Part shown: positions 37,246 through 45,923 of the stretch, piece by piece
Position numbering within the stretch: the first letter of the stretch is position 1
Layout of the letters: each line of letters begins with the position of its first letter
Assembly: GCF_029870955.1 (NCBI RefSeq)
Contig: NZ_PGFQ01000001.1
Location: forward strand, 930,001 to 994,000
Direction of reading: 5' to 3'
DNA: 64,000 nt
Source of the DNA: Sulfitobacter faviae
GTDB lineage: Bacteria > Pseudomonadota > Alphaproteobacteria > Rhodobacterales > Rhodobacteraceae
Program-made: the position numbers and the translations under genes
Notes under the pieces: model-generated
Told to the model about the DNA's origin: nothing
What the model saw: the letters and a program-made list of their open reading frames with translations, nothing else
Database searches by the model: none

Positions 37246-38523
37246 TCAGAACAGCGACGGCAACCAAAGCGATACAGCCGGAACATAGGTCACCAAGATC
37301 AAAGCGCCGAGGATCGCGATGTAGAAGGGCCAGATCGATTTCAACGCCGTTTCGATCTTGATTCGACCGACCGCACATCCCACGAACAAACAGGTTCCGA
37401 CGGGCGGTGTACAGAGGCCGAGGCCGAGGTTCATCAACATCATGATGCCGAATTGCGTCGGGTCCATGCCAAGACCCTTTGCGATAGGCAGAAAGATCGG
37501 TGTGCAGATCAGAATAAGGGCGGCCATATCCATGATCATTCCGAGCACTAGCAGGATCACGTTGATCATCAGCAAAATGATGATGGGGTTATCCGAGATC
37601 AAAACCAAGGCTTCGCTGAGGCGGGCAGGTACTTGGTAGAGGGCCAGCAGATAGGCAAACGAGCTGGCAAAGGCGATAAGGATCATGACCATCGACGTCG
37701 TGCGCACGGTACCGACCAAAGCGATCTTGAAGGAGTGCCACGTCAGGCTCCGATAGTAGAACTTGGTCAAAAGGATTGCGTAGATCGCACCGAAGGCACC
37801 GGATTCCGTCACGGTAAACACACCCGACAGCGTACCGCCGACGATAATCACGGCTGTCAAAAAGCCGGGTATCGCGTCGGCGGCACTGCGTCCAACCTCA
37901 CGCCATCCGGGGAATGGCTCGGATGGATAGTTATGTTTGACGGAAAGGATATAGGCGGCGATCGCAAGGCTGATGCACATCAACAGACCGGGGACGACCC
38001 CAGCAAGGAACAGTTTGGAGACAGAGATCCCGCCACCGGCGGCAACGGCGAAGATGATCATGTTGTGGCTGGGAGGGATGACAATCCCGGCGATGGACGA
38101 CGTCACCGTGACATTCACCGCAAAGTCGGGCCGGTATCCACGCTCTTTCATAACGGGGACAAGGATCGATCCAAGCGCCGAGATATCCGCCACGGCAGAG
38201 CCGGAGATGCCGCCGAACAGCATAGACGAAAAGATATTCACCATCGCAAGGCCGCCCTTGAGGTGCCCTACGAGGGCCGAGGCGAGCTTGACCAGTCTCG
38301 CAGCAATCCCGCCGTGAAGCATAATCTCGCCCGCGAGTACGAAGAAGGGGATCGCCAGCAGGGAGAAGACCGAAACGCCCGCTGTCGCACGCTGGAAAGT
38401 GATGAGCATCGGAAAGCCTTCGATCCAGAAGGCAGAGGCGGCAGCGATGCCCATGGCAAAGGCGACGGGCAAGCCGATGAAGACGCCGATGGCAAACACA
38501 AGCAAAAGGATCATCAGGCCCAT
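37246..38523 (-). CDS. dctM: TRAP transporter large permease (uronate island)
   Basis: A 425-residue DctM-type permease of the standard length. The N-terminal helix pair (LLLVFAIGVFIGLPVAFAM), AIPFFVLAGEIMLHGG and GIVIPPSHNMIIFAVAAGGG are typical. The start at 38523 follows the dctQ stop by one base. It would import a sugar acid by sodium symport. Its place beside uxaC, and a UxuR-like site in front of the operon, point to hexuronate as substrate. Confidence 0.88.
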   Translation of the reverse strand: MGLMILLLVFAIGVFIGLPVAFAMGIAAASAFWIEGFPMLITFQRATAGVSVFSLLAIPFFVLAGEIMLHGGIAARLVKLASALVGHLKGGLAMVNIFSSMLFGGISGSAVADISALGSILVPVMKERGYRPDFAVNVTVTSSIAGIVIPPSHNMIIFAVAAGGGISVSKLFLAGVVPGLLMCISLAIAAYILSVKHNYPSEPFPGWREVGRSAADAIPGFLTAVIIVGGTLSGVFTVTESGAFGAIYAILLTKFYYRSLTWHSFKIALVGTVRTTSMVMILIAFASSFAYLLALYQVPARLSEALVLISDNPIIILLMINVILLVLGMIMDMAALILICTPIFLPIAKGLGMDPTQFGIMMLMNLGLGLCTPPVGTCLFVGCAVGRIKIETALKSIWPFYIAILGALILVTYVPAVSLWLPSLF

Positions 38524-38524
38524 A

Positions 38525-39054
38525 TCAGGACTCCTGCGTTTCGAATTGGGGATGCCAATCGGAATAGGTAAGAATGCGAATGATGCCGCGCGTGCCCGCA
38601 TGCAGCACGATCAAGGCGCCGCACAGGGTGATGGCGAGGGTGCGAAAGCTTTCGGGGATTTCCAGCATAGGCAGGTTGGAATCCCAGCCGAATATCATCA
38701 ATTGCGTGCCTGCGTAAAACATGACGCCACCGAACGCGGCGAGGATAAAGTCGATTGCCATCATGATGACTTTTTGCACCGGAATGGGCATGACGTCGCG
38801 AAACAGTGTGACGCCCAGATGGGTGTTGTCCCGAACCCCGCGGCAGCGCCCAAAAATGCAATGTAGCAGATCAGAAGCAAGGCAAGCTGCTCGACCCAAG
38901 TTGGCGTGGCGTTCAAAACATAGCGGCCAAAGACCAGCCAGCCGAATGTAACGATTAGAACGACGAGGGCGATACACGCCGTCAGAATGCTGGCCCATTG
39001 AACGGCCGCCAGTACGGTTTCACATCTTTTCAGAACGGTCTTCTTGCCACTCAT
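38525..39054 (-). CDS. dctQ: TRAP transporter small permease (uronate island), frameshifted
   Basis: A reconstructed 176-residue DctQ with four membrane segments. The first frame (start 39054, MSGKKTVLKRCETVL) runs to ...AFLGAAAG. The protein resumes in the next frame as VRDNTHLGVTLFRD and ends at 38525. One base is missing from the C-run at 38836-38839. It sits between dctP and dctM of the same transporter. Confidence 0.82.
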
Positions 39055-39090
39055 AACAGTCTCGCCGTGTTCAGTTTTTTGTCCGATGCA

Positions 39091-39124
39091 AAACAGCCCG
39101 CGCCGCAAAGGACACGGGCCGTTT
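39091..39124 (-). terminator. Stem-loop between dctP and dctQ (uronate island)
   Basis: On the minus strand a 10-bp stem (one G-U pair) formed by 39115-39124 and 39091-39100 is followed by TTTT. It lies about 23 bases after the dctP stop and is probably a partial terminator that raises the ratio of binding protein to permease. Confidence 0.5.
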
Positions 39125-39146
39125 CATTCATTCACTCAAAGCAGGT

Positions 39147-40130
39147 TCACTCAGCGTTGCGGATCATGTCCACCAACGGCGCAAGATCAGGGTTCGCCTC
39201 AAGGAAGCTTTCGTAAACCGGTGTCATCTTGGCTTGGAAAGGCGCCTTGTCTTCCACGGTGTTCACGATTGTACCGCCGGCCTTGACAGTCTCCATCGAA
39301 GCCGCTTCGCGGGCCTGCCACAGTTCACGCTGCAATTCGGTAGAGGCTTGTCCCGCCTCTTTCACGATCTTTTGCTGCTCGGGTGTCAAAGAGTCGAAAG
39401 TCTTTTTCGACATGCAAAGGCACTCGGGAATGATCAGGTGCTCGGTCAGCGAGTAGTATTTTGCGACCTCATAGTGGCTTGTCGATTCGTAAGAGGGCGG
39501 GTTGTTCTCCGCGCCATCGACGACGCCTGTCTGGATCGACTGGTACACTTCGGAGAATGCCATCGGCGTCGCGTTGCCGTCCATGGATTCGACCATCTGC
39601 ACGAAGAGGTCGTTGCTCATCACTCGGATTTTCAGACCTTCGACATCGGCCGGCGTGTTGATCGGGCGGGCGGAGTTGTAGAAGGACCGGGCGCCAGCGT
39701 CATACCAGCCAAGCGGCTCAACACCGCGGGCGCGCATGCCTTCGGAAATCGCCTCGCCCACTTCGCCATCCATCAGTTTGTACATCTGCGGGATCGAAGA
39801 GAAGATGAACGGCAGCGAAACGACGTTGGCCTCCGGCACGGAAGTTCCGAACGGGCCAAGGCTGAATTCACCGAAATCCAATACGCCGAGGCGAAGCTGT
39901 TCGATCGCGTCAGGCTGGCTGCCCAGAACGCCATTGTGGAAAGTCTTTGCCGTCAATTCGCCGCCCGTGGCCTCAGAGATGGACTCTGCGAAAAAGTCCA
40001 TGGCGATAGACACCGGATATTCCTCAACGTGAATGTTCCAGCCTCTGAGCTCTTTCGCCGAAACGGATGTCGCCGCGAGTGCGATACAACTGCCGAGCAG
40101 TGCGCTGCGAAGTGTAAAACCTATTGTCAT
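39147..40130 (-). CDS. dctP: TRAP transporter periplasmic binding protein (uronate island)
   Basis: A 327-residue DctP-family binding protein with a cleavable signal peptide (cut probably after ...ATSVSA, about residue 25). GLKIRVMSNDLFVQMVESMD with its conserved arginine, and FSEVYQSIQTGVVDGAENNP, are TRAP-type ligand-site landmarks. The start at 40130 follows GGGAGGATCAC. A UxuR-like operator and a possible TTGACT -35 lie 70-107 bases upstream. Uronate binding is inferred from the island; homologues binding galacturonate and glucuronate are known. Confidence 0.88.
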   Translation of the reverse strand: MTIGFTLRSALLGSCIALAATSVSAKELRGWNIHVEEYPVSIAMDFFAESISEATGGELTAKTFHNGVLGSQPDAIEQLRLGVLDFGEFSLGPFGTSVPEANVVSLPFIFSSIPQMYKLMDGEVGEAISEGMRARGVEPLGWYDAGARSFYNSARPINTPADVEGLKIRVMSNDLFVQMVESMDGNATPMAFSEVYQSIQTGVVDGAENNPPSYESTSHYEVAKYYSLTEHLIIPECLCMSKKTFDSLTPEQQKIVKEAGQASTELQRELWQAREAASMETVKAGGTIVNTVEDKAPFQAKMTPVYESFLEANPDLAPLVDMIRNAE

Positions 40131-40200
40131 GTGATCCTCCCAGATACGTTTGACTATTTGGAACGTTGATGTGCCCTCCCACATCACTCGCTCACCATAA

Positions 40201-40212
40201 CAGGTATACTAG
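40201..40212. promoter_or_regulatory. UxuR-like operator, site A (dctP promoter)
   Basis: CAGGTATACTAG matches the full palindrome CTAGTATACTAG (site C) at 10 of 12 positions and keeps the core GTATAC. It lies 71 bases upstream of dctP. The core TnGTATACnA is the pattern of UxuR/ExuR-type GntR operators. Confidence 0.65.
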
Positions 40213-40489
40213 TATGGCCTGTCCGTGTTTGAGTCAATTATCCATCTGCGAAAGTGGTATTTTTTGCACGAGACCGCGGTTTTTACTAAGGTTTTTAGGG
40301 GGTCAGTGATCGATCCGCGTCTCTTGTTAGGGGGGGCGGTTATTTATCGGGCACCCTACCATCGCTCGAACTGGCGGGTGCAAAGGATCACGCTCAACCT
40401 CTGACTTTCTTTCACCAGCTGTAGGAAAGACTTCGAACAGAAGAAGGTCATCAGTTCCTTATATCACGTGACAGATCAACCCGTGCTGA

Positions 40490-40501
40490 CTAGAATACCA
40501 G
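40490..40501. promoter_or_regulatory. UxuR-like operator, site B (uxaC promoter)
   Basis: CTAGAATACCAG matches CTAGTATACTAG at 10 of 12 positions. It ends 25 bases before the uxaC start and could block transcription of uxaC-uxuB. Confidence 0.55.
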
Positions 40502-40526
40502 ATGCGACATCAGCAAAGGCCCCGTG

Positions 40527-41933
40527 ATGACCCTGCTTCACCCCGACCGCTTGTTTCCGGTTGAACCCAAGCTAAGAGAACTGGCACGCACGCTTTATGA
40601 TGGGGTGCGCGATCTACCCATCATCAGCCCTCATGGCCATACTGATCCGCGCTGGTTCGCGGAAAACAAAGCTTTCGCCAACCCGCCCGAGCTGTTCGTC
40701 ACGCCCGATCACTATGTGTTCCGGATGCTCCATTCTCAGGGGATCGCGTTGGAGGATCTGGGTGTGCCGCGCGTCGATGGCGGCGCCGTCGAACAAGACC
40801 CGCGTAAGATTTGGCAATTGTTTGCAAGCAACTATCACCTGTTCCGCGCCACACCTTCGCGCATTTGGATCGACCAGGCGCTGCAAGAGGTCTTTGGCGT
40901 CACCCAGCGTTTGTCTGCGACCACGGCTGACGAGATTTACGACCAGATCGACGATTGCCTCGCGCAAGAGACCTACCGCCCCCGTGCGCTGTTCGAACGC
41001 TTCAACATCGAAGCAATCTCCACTACCGAAAGCGCGATTGATGACCTGCGCTGGCACCGCATGATACGGGAAGGCGGCTGGTCGGGAAGGGTGGTCACGG
41101 CCTACCGGCCCGATGCCGTGATCGACCCCGAGTTTGAAGGATTCGCCGACAATGTCGCGACCTTGGGCGAACTGGCCGGTGAAGATACGACCACTTGGGC
41201 CGGATACCTTGCCGCCCATCGAAACAGGCGTGCCTATTTCAAGGAGTTCGGGGCCACGTCCACAGATCATGGCCATCCCACCGCCCGAACCGAGGACCTC
41301 TCGCAAGAGGCAGCCGCCGCCCTGTTCGACAAAGCCCTGCGTGGCGCCTGTACGCAGGAAGAGGCGGATGCGTTTCGCGGTCATATGCTGACTGAAATGG
41401 CACGGATGTCGCTGGATGACGGATTGGTCCTGCAAATTCACCCCGGGTCCTATCGCAATCACAGCGGGCCGATCATGGAACGCTTTGGCCGGGACAAAGG
41501 CTATGACATCCCAACGCGCACCGATTATGTCCACGCGCTGCGCCCTTTGCTGAACGCCGTGGGGCAAGACCCGAAAATGACCATCATCGTTTTCACTCTG
41601 GATGAGACGGCGTTCGCGCGGGAGCTTGCGCCCTTGGCTGGAGTCTATCCCGCGCTGAAACTGGGGCCGCCGTGGTGGTTTCACGACAGCGCCGAAGGCA
41701 TGCGGCGGTTTCGCGAAACGGTCACGGAAACGGCGGGTTTCTACAATACCGTGGGCTTCAACGATGACACGCGGGCCTTCTGCTCAATCCCCGCGCGGCA
41801 CGATGTTGCGCGGCGCGTCGATTGCAGTTTTCTGGCCACGCTGGTTGAGACAGGCCGACTTGACCGTGACGAAGCCGACGAAGTGGCCCATGACCTGTCC
41901 TACGGGTTGGCCAAGGCGGCCTATAAACTATGA
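40527..41933 (+). CDS. uxaC: Uronate (glucuronate/galacturonate) isomerase
   Basis: A 468-residue UxaC that converts D-glucuronate to D-fructuronate and D-galacturonate to D-tagaturonate. The N-terminal metal-binding SPHGHTDPRWFAENKAFANP region (about residues 31-50), the central QIHPGSYRNHS and the C-terminal FNDDTRAFCSIPARHDVARR are typical. The ATG at 40527 follows AAGG; an in-frame GTG one codon earlier is less likely. Its stop overlaps the uxuB start (ATGA). It is the first gene of uxaC-uxuB-GlcG-like. Confidence 0.95.
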   Translation: MTLLHPDRLFPVEPKLRELARTLYDGVRDLPIISPHGHTDPRWFAENKAFANPPELFVTPDHYVFRMLHSQGIALEDLGVPRVDGGAVEQDPRKIWQLFASNYHLFRATPSRIWIDQALQEVFGVTQRLSATTADEIYDQIDDCLAQETYRPRALFERFNIEAISTTESAIDDLRWHRMIREGGWSGRVVTAYRPDAVIDPEFEGFADNVATLGELAGEDTTTWAGYLAAHRNRRAYFKEFGATSTDHGHPTARTEDLSQEAAAALFDKALRGACTQEEADAFRGHMLTEMARMSLDDGLVLQIHPGSYRNHSGPIMERFGRDKGYDIPTRTDYVHALRPLLNAVGQDPKMTIIVFTLDETAFARELAPLAGVYPALKLGPPWWFHDSAEGMRRFRETVTETAGFYNTVGFNDDTRAFCSIPARHDVARRVDCSFLATLVETGRLDRDEADEVAHDLSYGLAKAAYKL

Positions 41934-43384
41934 CTCAACCCCGTCTGCAACGCTCGACCGATCCGCGTCCGAAAACCGGTATTGTCCATCTCGGCCTGGG
42001 TGCATTCTTTCGGGCTTTCGGCGCACCGATAACCAGCGATGCCATGGTGGCAAGTGGCGGCGATTGGGGGATCGTCGGGGTCTCTCTTCGCAGTTCGGGT
42101 CTGCGTGACGCTTTGCGGGATCAGGGCTGGGCCTACACCGCCGTTTCCGTAGGAGCGGAGGCGGAAACCCCGCGTGTGATCGAGATCCTGAATGACGTGC
42201 TCGTCGCACCGCAAAACCCTGACGCGGTGTTGAAAGCGATCGCCGAAGCGGATGTGCGTATCGTGACCCTAACGGTGACCGAAAAGGGCTATTGCCACGT
42301 CCCCGCGACGGGAAAACTGGACCGCGATCACCCCGATATCGCACATGATTTGACGAGCCAGCTTCCTAGATCCGCCATCGGATACATCGTGCGCGCTTTG
42401 GCGGAACGTAAGCGCGCGGGCGCACCGGCTTTCACAGTGATGAGCTGCGATAACCTTCCCCAGAACGGTCGGCTTTTGCGCGGGCTGATCCTTGAGTTTG
42501 CGGCCCTCGTAGACCCTGAGTTGGAGCGCTGGATCGCCGAGAACGCCCGGTTTCCCTGCACGATGGTTGACCGTATCACGCCTGCGACAACCCAAGATGA
42601 CATTGCGCGGGTCGCCGCGCTGACGGGCCGCTATGATGCCGCGCCGGTTGTGCATGAGCCCTTTGCCCAATGGGTTATCGAAGACAGCTTTGTCGCGAAT
42701 GCACGGCCCGATTGGGCCGCCGCGGGTGCCGAACTGGTGGCCGATGTCGCTTTCCACGAAGAAATGAAGCTGCGAATGCTGAACGGCGCGCATTCCGCTC
42801 TGGCCTACACAGGTTATCTGACAGGATATGAAACCATTTCCGACACCGTGGCCGATCCTGTGTTCGAGCGGTTTGTTCACGGTCTTTGGGCTGAGATTAT
42901 GCCGACGGTCACAGCACCGGCAGGCGTGGATCTGAGCGATTATGCCACCGCATTGTTCACCCGTTTCGCAAATCCCAATATCCGGCACCGCACATGGCAA
43001 ATCGCAATGGATGGCAGCCAGAAACTGCCACAACGGTTGCTGGGAACCATGGGCGACGCTCATCAATCCGGCCGCGATACACCGCTCATGTGTTTGGCGG
43101 TTGCGGCATGGATGTTCTATGTGCGCGGCATCGATGAGGCGGGCGATGCCATCGATCTTCGCGACCCTCTGGCCAGCGAGCTCCATGCACTGACCGCCAA
43201 TGCAGACGGCCCGGAAGCAACCGTAACCGCGCTGCTGGGAATGAGCGCGGTGTTCCCCGAAGGCTTGGCGCATCAACTGAAAGCACCTTTGACCGCCGCC
43301 GCGAAAGAGGTTTGGGCCTTTGGCGTGCGCAGGGCGATTGAACGGGCCGTTAGTGCCCCACAAGAAATAGAAGAAAGAACATAG
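41930..43384 (+). CDS. uxuB: Mannitol dehydrogenase-family fructuronate reductase
   Basis: A 484-residue polyol dehydrogenase of the UxuB/MtlD long-chain family, reducing D-fructuronate to D-mannonate with NADH. The N-terminal VHLGLGAFFRAFGAP, VTLTVTEKGY, CDNLPQNGRLLRG and the catalytic lysine region MKLRMLNGAHSALAYTGYL are visible. Position between uxaC and a region ending in uxuA supports fructuronate over mannitol. It overlaps uxaC by four bases. Confidence 0.92.
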   Translation: MTQPRLQRSTDPRPKTGIVHLGLGAFFRAFGAPITSDAMVASGGDWGIVGVSLRSSGLRDALRDQGWAYTAVSVGAEAETPRVIEILNDVLVAPQNPDAVLKAIAEADVRIVTLTVTEKGYCHVPATGKLDRDHPDIAHDLTSQLPRSAIGYIVRALAERKRAGAPAFTVMSCDNLPQNGRLLRGLILEFAALVDPELERWIAENARFPCTMVDRITPATTQDDIARVAALTGRYDAAPVVHEPFAQWVIEDSFVANARPDWAAAGAELVADVAFHEEMKLRMLNGAHSALAYTGYLTGYETISDTVADPVFERFVHGLWAEIMPTVTAPAGVDLSDYATALFTRFANPNIRHRTWQIAMDGSQKLPQRLLGTMGDAHQSGRDTPLMCLAVAAWMFYVRGIDEAGDAIDLRDPLASELHALTANADGPEATVTALLGMSAVFPEGLAHQLKAPLTAAAKEVWAFGVRRAIERAVSAPQEIEERT

Positions 43385-43385
43385 A

Positions 43386-43811
43386 ATGCAGACTATTCAC
43401 CGTCTTGATTGCGACGACGCGCAGCGCATTATCGAAGCCGCAAGGAAACACGCCGAGGCAATCGGCGTGCCGATGTGCATCGCGGTCATGGATGAAAGCT
43501 GTCACTTGATCGGGTTTCTACGCATGGATGGAGGGAAAATCCCCAGCATCACGATGGCCATCGACAAATGCTTTACCGCGACGGGAACCCAGAAGCCGAC
43601 GCAGGCCTTGGCCGAACCCAGCATGCCGGGCGGCCCGGTCTACGGGCTCACCTCCGCCCATGGCGGGCGTTTTGTCGTGATTGCAGGCGGGCTGCCGATA
43701 TTCAAGGATGGCGAAGTGATCGGGGGTATCGGCGTAAGTTCGGGAACACCGGCCCAAGACCTTGAGGTCGCGCAGGCCGGTGTTGACGCGTTTGACGCAA
43801 AAGACGCCTAG
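43386..43811 (+). CDS. GlcG/HbpS-family protein
   Basis: A 141-residue protein of the GlcG/HbpS (Haem_degrading) family; GVPMCIAVMDESCHLIGFLR and GGLPIFKDGEVIGGIGVSSG are typical. Its role is unclear: relatives bind haem or degraded haem, or accompany glycolate oxidase and sugar-acid genes. It begins one base after the uxuB stop, so it is firmly part of the uronate operon. Its stop overlaps the stop of the convergent dehydrogenase gene. Confidence 0.82.
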   Translation: MQTIHRLDCDDAQRIIEAARKHAEAIGVPMCIAVMDESCHLIGFLRMDGGKIPSITMAIDKCFTATGTQKPTQALAEPSMPGGPVYGLTSAHGGRFVVIAGGLPIFKDGEVIGGIGVSSGTPAQDLEVAQAGVDAFDAKDA

Positions 43812-44686
43812 CCTTTAAGCTTCAGGAAATAATCAAAAATTTCGGGCACGTTGCCATCGCTCATGCCCGCATCGACGGCGGCCTGAAGGTTATGCGACGT
43901 GCCTTCGGCAATCTCGGACCGCGTGCCAAGATCGCTGACCATTTCAAGGAAATAGGTGATGTCCTTGTTGGCATTCGCCAATGAGAACCCAAGGTCGCTT
44001 ACACCATCGACGGCGTATTTCTTACAGAACTGCATGAAGGGGGAATTGGACGGGCCTGCCGACATGATCTCGAACAACTGCGCAGTGTCGAGGCCCGCAC
44101 GGTCGGCAACGGCGAAGGCTTGGCTCATGGCGCTGACGGTCGTCATGCCCATAAAGTTGTTGATCAATTTCGTCGTATGCCCCGCACCGAGCGCGCCAAC
44201 GTAGAATACGTTTTCACCCAGAATATCGAGCACCGGTTTGACCGAGGCGAATATGTCCTCATCCCCTGCGGCCATGATATTCAGCAACCCATCCTTGGCG
44301 TGGGCAGGTGTACGGCCCAATGGCGCATCGATCATGCCCGCGCCTTTGGCGGCGAGGTCGGCACCGATCCTGCGCGTGGAGGCCGGAATGGATGTGCCGA
44401 AATCGATCAGAACGGCGCCCTTTTTGATCCCAGCCAAGATGCCATCGTCGCCGTAGACCAGGCTTTCCACGACGTCGGAGGTGGTGACGCAAAGCATGAT
44501 GATGTCGCAAGCCTCCGCCATCTCCCGAGGGGTGGCCACCTCGCGGGCTCCGCGGGCAACTGCCGCATCAACTGCCTTTCTATTGCGGCCCATGATAACG
44601 GGTTCGATGCCGTTCTTTTGAAGGCATTCGACCATATTGCCGCCCATGAGGCCGAGCCCGATAAAGCCGATAACAGGGTTTTCCAT
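43808..44686 (-). CDS. Beta-hydroxyacid dehydrogenase-family oxidoreductase (HIBADH/tartronate-semialdehyde reductase-like)
   Basis: A 292-residue NAD(P)-dependent dehydrogenase. The N-terminal Rossmann motif GFIGLGLMGGNM (about 7-18), the substrate-binding DAPLGRTPAHAKDG and the catalytic-lysine region GAGHTTKLINN are family hallmarks. It has its own UxuR-like operator (44741-44752) overlapping a TATACT -10-like hexamer. In this setting it may reduce a uronate-derived aldehyde, such as 4-deoxy-5-hexoseulose uronate, or tartronate semialdehyde. The substrate is not settled by sequence. Confidence 0.85.
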   Translation of the reverse strand: MENPVIGFIGLGLMGGNMVECLQKNGIEPVIMGRNRKAVDAAVARGAREVATPREMAEACDIIMLCVTTSDVVESLVYGDDGILAGIKKGAVLIDFGTSIPASTRRIGADLAAKGAGMIDAPLGRTPAHAKDGLLNIMAAGDEDIFASVKPVLDILGENVFYVGALGAGHTTKLINNFMGMTTVSAMSQAFAVADRAGLDTAQLFEIMSAGPSNSPFMQFCKKYAVDGVSDLGFSLANANKDITYFLEMVSDLGTRSEIAEGTSHNLQAAVDAGMSDGNVPEIFDYFLKLKG

Positions 44687-44740
44687 TTTCTACTCCTAGA
44701 CGAACAAGTAATCTCTTGCCTTACCTTACGTTCATACAGA

Positions 44741-44752
44741 CTAGTATACTAG
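44741..44752. promoter_or_regulatory. UxuR-like operator, site C (perfect palindrome)
   Basis: CTAGTATACTAG is a perfect 12-base palindrome between the uxuA stop and the HIBADH-like gene, 55 bases upstream of that gene. It contains TATACT, a likely -10 hexamer, so binding would repress. It is the best of four copies in the island. Confidence 0.7.
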
Positions 44753-44759
44753 AAGAAAG

Positions 44760-45911
44760 TCATCTGTTCAGGACAGTGATGATCCCGCGCAGTTCGGCCA
44801 AGCCGCGCAACCGCCCGATAAGGGTATAGCCGGGCTGGGTTTCCGTTTCGGCATCCGACAAAAGGGCGTGACCGTGATCCGCACGAAAAGGGATCTCAGC
44901 ATTGCGTAGCCTCTCGGCCTTCAGGATTTCATCCACCACCGCGACCATGTCGACATCGCCCGTCAAATGGGCCGCCTCGCTAAACGACCCGTCGTGCGAT
45001 TTAGCCACGTTACGCAGATGGACAAAGTGGATGCGATCCGCAAAGGCGCGGGCAATTCGGGGCACGTCGTTATCCGCATGAGACCCGAGCGAGCCGCTAC
45101 AAAGCGTCAGGCCATTCGCAGGCTCAGGGTGGGCGTTCATGATCCAGTCGATAGCGCTTTGCGTCGATACGATGCGGGGCAGGCCCAGAATGTCGCGTGG
45201 GGGATCATCGGGGTGGATGCACATGCGAATGCCAAGCTCGGCTGCGGCCGGAATGATTTCCGCCAGAAACCGCGCGAGATTTGCGCGCAGATCATCATGG
45301 GTCAGCCCGTCGTATGTGGTTAGAACCTCGCGCAACCCGCTGATATCGTACCTGTCATACGCCCCCGGAAGGCCGGACATGATCGCGTGCAAGAGCGACG
45401 CCTTGTCCTCTTGTGAAGCCGTGTCATGCCACGCGCGGCCCTGACGGACGGCATCGGGGTGATAGGTTTCCGCTGCATCCTCGCGCCCCAGCATATGAAT
45501 TTCGAACGCGGCCATCTTGGCTGCTGAAAAGTGCAGACAAGTGCCACCGCGCGCGACAGGTGCCGTTAGGTCGGTGCGGGTCCAATCAAGGATCGGCATG
45601 AAGTTGTAGCAGACGGTGGTGATGCCTTCGGCGGCAAGGTTCGCGAGGGATTGTCGGTAGTTTTCGAACAGGCCCGGCAGATCACCGGTCCCGCGTTTGA
45701 TGTCTTCGTGAACGGGCAGGCTTTCGACGACATCCCATGTGAACCCGGCCGCCGAAATCTCGTTCCGGCGTTTGGAAATGGCGTCACGGGTCCAGACTTC
45801 GCCGTAGGGGATCGCATGCAGCGCGCTCACGATGCCCGCCGCCCCTGTCTGTGCGACCTGATCCAGCGGAATAGGGTCGAACTCACCGAACCAGCGCCAA
45901 GTCTCCCGCAT
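44760..45911 (-). CDS. uxuA: Mannonate dehydratase
   Basis: A 383-residue UxuA that dehydrates D-mannonate to 2-keto-3-deoxygluconate (KDG). WRWFGEFDPIPLDQVAQTGA, HAIPYGEVW, CIHPDDPPRDILGLPRIVST (metal ligands) and LCSGSLGSHADND are diagnostic. It is the last gene of the operon SDR-kdgF-kdgK-uxuA, 12 bases after kdgK. Normal length; frame intact. Confidence 0.95.
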   Translation of the reverse strand: MRETWRWFGEFDPIPLDQVAQTGAAGIVSALHAIPYGEVWTRDAISKRRNEISAAGFTWDVVESLPVHEDIKRGTGDLPGLFENYRQSLANLAAEGITTVCYNFMPILDWTRTDLTAPVARGGTCLHFSAAKMAAFEIHMLGREDAAETYHPDAVRQGRAWHDTASQEDKASLLHAIMSGLPGAYDRYDISGLREVLTTYDGLTHDDLRANLARFLAEIIPAAAELGIRMCIHPDDPPRDILGLPRIVSTQSAIDWIMNAHPEPANGLTLCSGSLGSHADNDVPRIARAFADRIHFVHLRNVAKSHDGSFSEAAHLTGDVDMVAVVDEILKAERLRNAEIPFRADHGHALLSDAETETQPGYTLIGRLRGLAELRGIITVLNR

Positions 45912-45923
45912 CCTTCCGCCCTT

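Larger units (their letters stand above)
40131..40526. promoter_or_regulatory. Divergent control region of TRAP and uxaC operons
   Basis: This 396-base gap carries no gene. It separates dctP (minus) from uxaC (plus). It holds one UxuR-like palindrome close to each gene (40201-40212 and 40490-40501). A TTGACT at 40237-40232 on the minus strand lies 15-17 bases from sequence overlapping the first site, so bound regulator would cover the -10 region of dctP. Confidence 0.6.
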
